From positions 1 through 39,123 of the forward strand of contig DASTAW010000056.1 of assembly GCA_035712365.1 (NCBI GenBank): a stretch of 39,123 bases of DNA, read 5' to 3'. Every line of letters starts with the position of its first letter. The stretch's first letter is position 1. Origin of the DNA: Terriglobia bacterium. GTDB taxonomy: Bacteria; Acidobacteriota; Terriglobia; UBA7540. The translations under genes and the position numbers were made by a program. The notes beneath the pieces are model-generated. The model saw only the letters and a list, made by a program, of their open reading frames with translations, was not told where the DNA came from and did no database searches. This document shows positions 35,007 to 39,123 of this stretch, in pieces.

Positions 35007-35141
35007 CGCAGTCTTGCCTGAAGGGGGTTGAAGCTTTTAGCTCCGCCAATTTTTTCCGGCCACGCGGCCACTCTGGCCTCAGCCCCTGAAGCAATCATCG
35101 GCAATTCTACATCACTGACCCGCCCGCTCTACTCTGACTCA

Positions 35142-35178
35142 CGCTCCTGACTTCTTGCTCCTGACTCCTGACTTCCAG
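35142..35178. repeat. Short direct repeats of CTCCTGACTT
   Basis: The motif CTCCTGAC(TTC) occurs three times in about 37 bases, with an extra CTCTGACTC just before (from 35131). It is simple-sequence DNA in the 630-base gap between the phosphatidyltransferase and M20 genes, immediately upstream of a TTGACA promoter box. Confidence 0.6.
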
Positions 35179-35197
35179 CCTCTCCCGCCGAATTTGC

Positions 35198-35227
35198 TTG
35201 ACAAAGACTGGCCTAGCATGGTAGTCT
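35198..35227 (+). promoter_or_regulatory. Upstream promoter candidate P1 in the gap before the M20 gene
   Basis: A perfect TTGACA (35198-35203) is followed, after 18 bases, by TAGTCT (35222-35227), a weak -10 box. It would start a transcript near 35234, about 400 bases before the M20 peptidase. What that leader contains is unclear (see the finding on this gap). Confidence 0.4.
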
Positions 35228-35344
35228 CCCTTAGTGCCCTGCAAGCCGCGAGTTTTCCGGGACTAAAAGTAAATGGGACAGAAAAATACGTTTTTTGAGG
35301 AACGAAGCGGAGAAGTTGCTGAAAACAAAGAATTGGGCCTTAAA

Positions 35345-35366
35345 AACGAACCGGAAACGAACCGGA
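35345..35366. repeat. Perfect 11-bp tandem repeat
   Basis: AACGAACCGGA occurs twice head to tail. It lies in a purine-rich, A-rich stretch (about 35266-35376) that contrasts with the pyrimidine-rich DNA directly after it. It may be a protein-binding site or simply duplicated DNA. Confidence 0.55.
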
Positions 35367-35537
35367 GAATAAACCCTTCGGCCCCTAGCCTCTGCTCTCC
35401 CCCCTACGGCCCTCCTTCCGGTCTCCGCGAGCGGCGCGCCATTGAATCTTCCGCTGAATTTTAACCGCTTTGCGCCGCTTCTTAACGAGGCGAGCTTGCC
35501 GCAACGTTTCACGGTTTTATCCCTGGGGCTGGCCAAA

Positions 35538-35567
35538 TTGACGGGCCACAATGCCGAAGAGTAGACT
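35538..35567 (+). promoter_or_regulatory. Proximal promoter candidate P2 for the M20 gene
   Basis: TTGACG (35538-35543), an 18-base spacer and TAGACT (35562-35567). The start near 35574 falls in the palindrome CGGTTAACCG (35571-35580), which could be an operator. TGGCC/GGCCA (35530-35548) also forms a small hairpin across the -35 box. Confidence 0.45.
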
Positions 35568-35640
35568 GGTCGGTTAACCGTTTCAGACAAGGACTTACAG
35601 CTTGGCAGCGATGCCGACCACCATCATCAAGGAGCGCACT

Positions 35641-37017
35641 TTGGCAACTTCGCCCAACCAGTACTTGCAATCCAATAGAGCACAATTTCTCGAAGGCCTC
35701 AAAAATCTTTTGAGAATCCCGAGCATCAGTACATCGCCGGAGAACAAACAGGATGTCCGCCGGGCCGCTGAATCCATCGCGGAAGAGCTTCGAACCATGG
35801 GCATGCGCGGGGTGGAAATCATCAATGGAAAACCCGGCCGGCATCCGCTGGTTTATGCGGAGTGGCTGGAGGCGTCGGGCAAGCCGACCCTGCTGCTCTA
35901 TGGCCACTACGATGTCCAGCCGCCCGAACCGTTGGACGAATGGAAGTCACCGCCTTTCGAGCCAACCCTCAGAGGCGATGACCTTTTCGCACGCGGGGCT
36001 TCCGACGACAAAGGGCAAACCTACATTCTGCTGAAGGCTGTGGAATGCTGCCTGCGCAGCGAAAACAGGCTGCCCATCAATGTGAAGTTCCTGATCGAAG
36101 GCGAGGAAGAGGTCGGCGGAGAACACATCGAGGAGTATGTTCCGCTGAACAAAAAGCGGCTGAAAGCCGACGCTGCCGTCGTCTGTGACACCGAGATGTT
36201 CGCGCCCGGCCTGCCTACCCTCACCACAGGACTGCGCGGCCTGATTTACACGGAAGTTGAAGCGCGCGGAGCCAGCCACGACCTGCATTCCGGAATGTAT
36301 GGCGGCGCTGCTCCCAATCCCATGCAGGCGCTGGCTGAAATTGTTGCGCGCCTCAAGGGTCCTGACGGCAAGATCCGCATTCCGGGATTTTATGAGAAGG
36401 TCCGCAAGCCGAGCCGCAAGGAACTGGCTGCCTGGAGGCGCCTACCCTTCAAGGAGAACGCCTTCCTGAAGAAGGAAGTCGGTTCCACCGCGCTGACCGG
36501 CGAACGGAACTATTCCGTGCTTGAGCGCCTGTGGGCGCGGCCCACCCTGGAGGTCCACGGAATTCGCGGAGGATTTGTCGGAGATGGCGCCAAGACAGTC
36601 ATCCCTGCGGTTGGTACGGCCAAGATCAGCATGCGCCTGGTGCCGGACATGAATCCAAAAGAAGTGTTCCGCCAATTTGCGGCGGCGGTGAAGAAAAATA
36701 CGCCCGCGGGCATCAGGACGAGCGTGCGCCTCATCAGCATGGCTCCCGCTTCGGTGGTCTCGACTGAAAGCAGCTATATCGCGGCGGCCGCAGCGGCGAT
36801 GGAAAGCGTCTTCGGCAAGAAGACCGTTTACATGCGCTCCGGCGGTTCCATTCCCATCGTCGGCCTATTTCTCGAGCACTTGAAAATCCCGAGCATCATG
36901 ATGGGCTTCGGCCTGCCGGACGACAACCTCCATGCTCCAAATGAAAAGTTCCATGTGCCGAACTTCTACGGCGGCATCCAGTCGGTGATCCAATACTTCG
37001 AATTGCTGGGAAAGTGA
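35641..37017 (+). CDS. M20-family dipeptidase
   Basis: This zinc-dependent cytoplasmic peptidase of the M20 (CNDP/PepV-like) family hydrolyses dipeptides or small peptides. Metal ligands and catalytic residues are visible: His and Asp in [13 protein letters not shown], bridging Asp in GASDDKGQ, Glu pair in IEGEEEVGG, Asp in VVCDTEMF and a C-terminal His in [11 protein letters not shown]. The lid/dimer domain spans the middle, with [11 protein letters not shown] at its edge. I prefer the TTG at 35641, preceded by AAGGAG at six bases. It gives [20 protein letters not shown], a textbook family N-terminus of 458 residues in total. ATG 35611 and TTG 35602 are in-frame alternatives, adding 10 or 13 residues. 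Confidence 0.92.
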   Translation: MATSPNQYLQSNRAQFLEGLKNLLRIPSISTSPENKQDVRRAAESIAEELRTMGMRGVEIINGKPGRHPLVYAEWLEASGKPTLLLYGHYDVQPPEPLDEWKSPPFEPTLRGDDLFARGASDDKGQTYILLKAVECCLRSENRLPINVKFLIEGEEEVGGEHIEEYVPLNKKRLKADAAVVCDTEMFAPGLPTLTTGLRGLIYTEVEARGASHDLHSGMYGGAAPNPMQALAEIVARLKGPDGKIRIPGFYEKVRKPSRKELAAWRRLPFKENAFLKKEVGSTALTGERNYSVLERLWARPTLEVHGIRGGFVGDGAKTVIPAVGTAKISMRLVPDMNPKEVFRQFAAAVKKNTPAGIRTSVRLISMAPASVVSTESSYIAAAAAAMESVFGKKTVYMRSGGSIPIVGLFLEHLKIPSIMMGFGLPDDNLHAPNEKFHVPNFYGGIQSVIQYFELLGK

Positions 37018-37133
37018 TATTGGCGCGATGCAACACTTGCGCGCCAGAACCCCCTGGGTCCGAACCATGCACTATTCTCCGGAGACTTGACCGCGACAGG
37101 CGGCAGAAATCTTTGAGAAGGACAAGAGAGACG

Positions 37134-39123
37134 ATGACGACACTTAAAATCCATTGGTCACGGGTGGCAATTTCGGTCCTGCTGTTCGCTGTCGCGCTGG
37201 TTGCCCTGCGCGCAAACGTCTTTGCCGACGAAGGCATGTGGACCTTTGACAACCCACCTCTCGCGCAATTGAAGCAACGTTATGGCTTCACGCCCACGGA
37301 GGCCTGGCTGAATCATGTGCGCCTCTCGAGCGTTCGCTTCAATGACGGAGGGTCGGGATCGTTCGTCAGCCCGCGCGGGCTGGTTCTGACCAATCACCAT
37401 GTGGCTTTGTTCCAGCTTCAGAAACTTTCAACCCCGGAGCATGACTATGCCAGCGGCGTCTTCTATGCCCGTACCGAGGCGCAGGAACTGAAATGCCCCG
37501 ATCTGGAGTTGAACATTCTGATGTCAATGGAAAATGTGACGGCCCGCGTGATGGCGGCCGTGAAGCCCGGCATGAGCGACTCCGATGCCCTGAAAGCCCG
37601 CCGCGCCGAAATCGCCAAAATTCAGAAGGAAAGCCTCGATGCTACCGGCTTGCGCTCTGACGTAGTTCAGCTCTATCAGGGAAGTGAATACTGGCTCTAC
37701 CGGTATAAGAAGTATACCGACGTGCGGCTGGTGTTTGCTCCCTCCCAACAGATCGCGTTTTTCGGCGGTGATCCGGACAACTTCACTTACCCGCGCTACG
37801 ACCTGGACTTCGCGCTGTTTCGGGTGTATGAAAACGGCAAGCCCGTCGAGAGCAACAACTACCTCAAGTGGGACGCGAAAGGCCCGGTGGCCGACTCGCT
37901 GGTTTTCGTTTCCGGCAATCCCGGATTCACCGGCCGCCAGGATACCATGGCCCAGCTTCAACTATTGCGTGACAAGGCGTTTCCACTCATCATCCAGATT
38001 ATCAGCCGGCGGCTGTCCACGCTCCAGCAGTATTCCGCCCAGGGGCTGGAGCAGGCCCGCCAGGCTACCAGCCGCATCTTCTCCCTGCAGAATTCGCTGA
38101 AGGCCTATAACGGCATGGAAGGCGGGCTTCGCAATCCTGAACTGATGGCCAAGAAAGAACAGGAGGAAAAAGATTTTCGCGAGCGCATTGCCGCAAACCC
38201 CCAGTGGCAGAAAGAATATGGCAACGCCTGGAACGAAATTGCTGAAGCTCAGAAGGAGATGGCCGAAAACCTGAAGCCCTACCGCTTCCGTTCAATCAGC
38301 GGGGCTCCGCTGGCCAACGAGGCGCTTACCATCGTGCAGTATGTCCAGCAGGTGAAAAAACCGGATGGCGAGCGCCTTCCGGGCTTCCACGACTCGCAGC
38401 TCGCTTCCCTGCGGTTCCAGTTGTTCTCGCCCGCGCCGTTCTATCTTCCCTTGGAACAGGCGACGCTGGCGGGCATCCTGCAGGAGTCCGGCGAGGAACT
38501 TGGCCCGGCGGACCCGTTCGTCCGCGCGGCTCTCGAGGGGAAAACGCCGGAAGACGCAGCAAGAGAGGCTTTTGCGGGCACCAAGATGGGCGACGCCGCA
38601 TTCCGCAAGTCGCTGGCCGAGGGCGGCGAGGCGGCAATCGAGTCGTCGAACGATCCTCTGATCGCTCTCGCCCGGCGAGTCAATCCCGAAATCCTTGCCA
38701 TGATCAAGTGGCACGAGGATAAGGTGGAAAGTGTGGAGACCCGCGCGGGAGAAAAGATCGGAAAGGCGCGCTTCGCGGTTTACGGCAAGAGCACTTATCC
38801 CGACGCGACCTTCACCCTGCGGCTTGCCTACGGCACGGTGAAAGGATATCCCATGAACGGGACCGAGGCGCCTCCCCACACAACCTTCTACGGGCTGTAT
38901 GACCGTGCCTACAGTTTTGGGCTCAAGCCGCCGTTCAACCTTCCCGGGCCGTGGATGAGATCGGAAGATAAACTTGACTTGAAGACGCCGCTGGATTTTG
39001 TGACCACCTGCGACGTGGTGGGCGGCAACTCCGGATCGCCGGTCATCAACAGCGACGGCAGCCTGGTGGGAGTGATCTTCGACGGCAACATCGAAAGCCT
39101 GGTCGGCTACTTCGTTTACAACG
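37134..39123 (+). CDS. S46-family dipeptidyl-peptidase (3' end cut by window)
   Basis: At least 663 codons are visible before the window ends. The protein has a signal peptide (VAISVLLFAVALVALRANVFA, written here in part: AISVLLFAVALVALRA), so it acts in the periplasm or outside. The serine-protease triad of S46 is present: His in VLTNHHVALF, Asp in the YPRYDLDFALFR stretch, Ser in VVGGNSGSPVIN. S46 enzymes remove dipeptides from peptide N-termini. After the Ser motif the sequence reads VIFDGNIES. Gly at this FD-x-N position is the DPP7-like state, whereas acid-specific DPP11 has Arg, so hydrophobic/aliphatic preference is inferred. It follows the M20 dipeptidase by 116 bases, forming an outside-then-inside peptide breakdown route. 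Confidence 0.93.
   Translation, partial: MTTLKIHWSRVAISVLLFAVALVALRANVFADEGMWTFDNPPLAQLKQRYGFTPTEAWLNHVRLSSVRFNDGGSGSFVSPRGLVLTNHHVALFQLQKLSTPEHDYASGVFYARTEAQELKCPDLELNILMSMENVTARVMAAVKPGMSDSDALKARRAEIAKIQKESLDATGLRSDVVQLYQGSEYWLYRYKKYTDVRLVFAPSQQIAFFGGDPDNFTYPRYDLDFALFRVYENGKPVESNNYLKWDAKGPVADSLVFVSGNPGFTGRQDTMAQLQLLRDKAFPLIIQIISRRLSTLQQYSAQGLEQARQATSRIFSLQNSLKAYNGMEGGLRNPELMAKKEQEEKDFRERIAANPQWQKEYGNAWNEIAEAQKEMAENLKPYRFRSISGAPLANEALTIVQYVQQVKKPDGERLPGFHDSQLASLRFQLFSPAPFYLPLEQATLAGILQESGEELGPADPFVRAALEGKTPEDAAREAFAGTKMGDAAFRKSLAEGGEAAIESSNDPLIALARRVNPEILAMIKWHEDKVESVETRAGEKIGKARFAVYGKSTYPDATFTLRLAYGTVKGYPMNGTEAPPHTTFYGLYDRAYSFGLKPPFNLPGPWMRSEDKLDLKTPLDFVTTCDVVGGNSGSPVINSDGSLVGVIFDGNIESLVGYFVYN

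Noticed and set aside
35273-35464. 63-codon plus frame after promoter P1
   Set aside because: No SD, low-complexity composition that changes abruptly midway; not enough to call a gene.
1-39123. Search for tRNA, rRNA, CRISPR arrays, riboswitches and phage or secretion-system genes
   Set aside because: None of their hallmarks (T-loop GGTTCGA contexts outside genes, regular spaced repeats, known aptamer cores, structural phage genes) was found by eye.

Overview
The window looks like a chromosomal stretch of a soil-type Acidobacteriota (Terriglobia/Bryobacterales-like) genome. This is inference from gene content and style: moderately high GC, many Tat-type (SRRxFL) exported enzymes, a FucP-type sugar permease beside an IolE-like TIM-barrel protein, GH3 glycosidase, PAF-acetylhydrolase-like and S46 peptidase genes, and GTG/TTG starts with GGAGG Shine-Dalgarno (SD) sequences. 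No tRNA, rRNA or CRISPR array was seen. Most of the window is ordinary metabolism. The unusual parts are listed as findings.

Layout. 1-570: the 5' end of an IS630-type transposase cut by the window edge, then a compact transcription unit with a near-consensus promoter, a leader hairpin and a 14-residue lysine-rich peptide. 767-3821: a sugar cassette (exported TIM-barrel epimerase-like protein, FucP permease, SDR dehydrogenase). 3896-9636: truncated haemoglobin, a C45/phospholipase-B-like Ntn hydrolase, an FGE-fold/alpha-beta-hydrolase fusion without the FGE cysteines, a PAF-acetylhydrolase-like membrane protein with a changed triad position, and a frameshifted cupin remnant. 9732-14951: a small secreted protein, a monohaem cytochrome c, and a tight trio of putative outer-membrane barrel, exported esterase and DUF547 protein with a three-helix tail. 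15409-18217: serC-serA, the first two steps of serine synthesis. 18624-21638: GH3 glycosidase and an SDR.

21783-24969: trehalose synthesis, with trehalose-6-phosphate synthase fused behind a two-helix membrane sensor module, followed by its phosphatase. 25008-26814: kdgK-eda, which phosphorylates and cleaves 2-keto-3-deoxygluconate. Divergent from this, 27115-32861 is an aromatic amino acid operon (trpC-trpF-trpB-trpA, chorismate mutase, DAHP synthase with N-terminal regulatory domain, prephenate dehydrogenase), continuing into a two-subunit 3-oxoacid CoA-transferase (32922-34273). After a nested inverted-repeat element comes a CDP-alcohol phosphatidyltransferase, a 630-base intergenic region with two promoter candidates and short repeats, an M20 dipeptidase, and an S46 dipeptidyl-peptidase that runs off the right edge.

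The theme is polymer and sugar scavenging (fucose-type sugar, beta-glucoside, KDG, peptides) joined to core amino-acid synthesis. The strongest candidates for something little described are the membrane-sensor/OtsA fusion, the tiny lysine-rich peptide unit, and several enzymes whose catalytic or binding residues have been replaced (FGE-like, PAF-AH-like, GH3).
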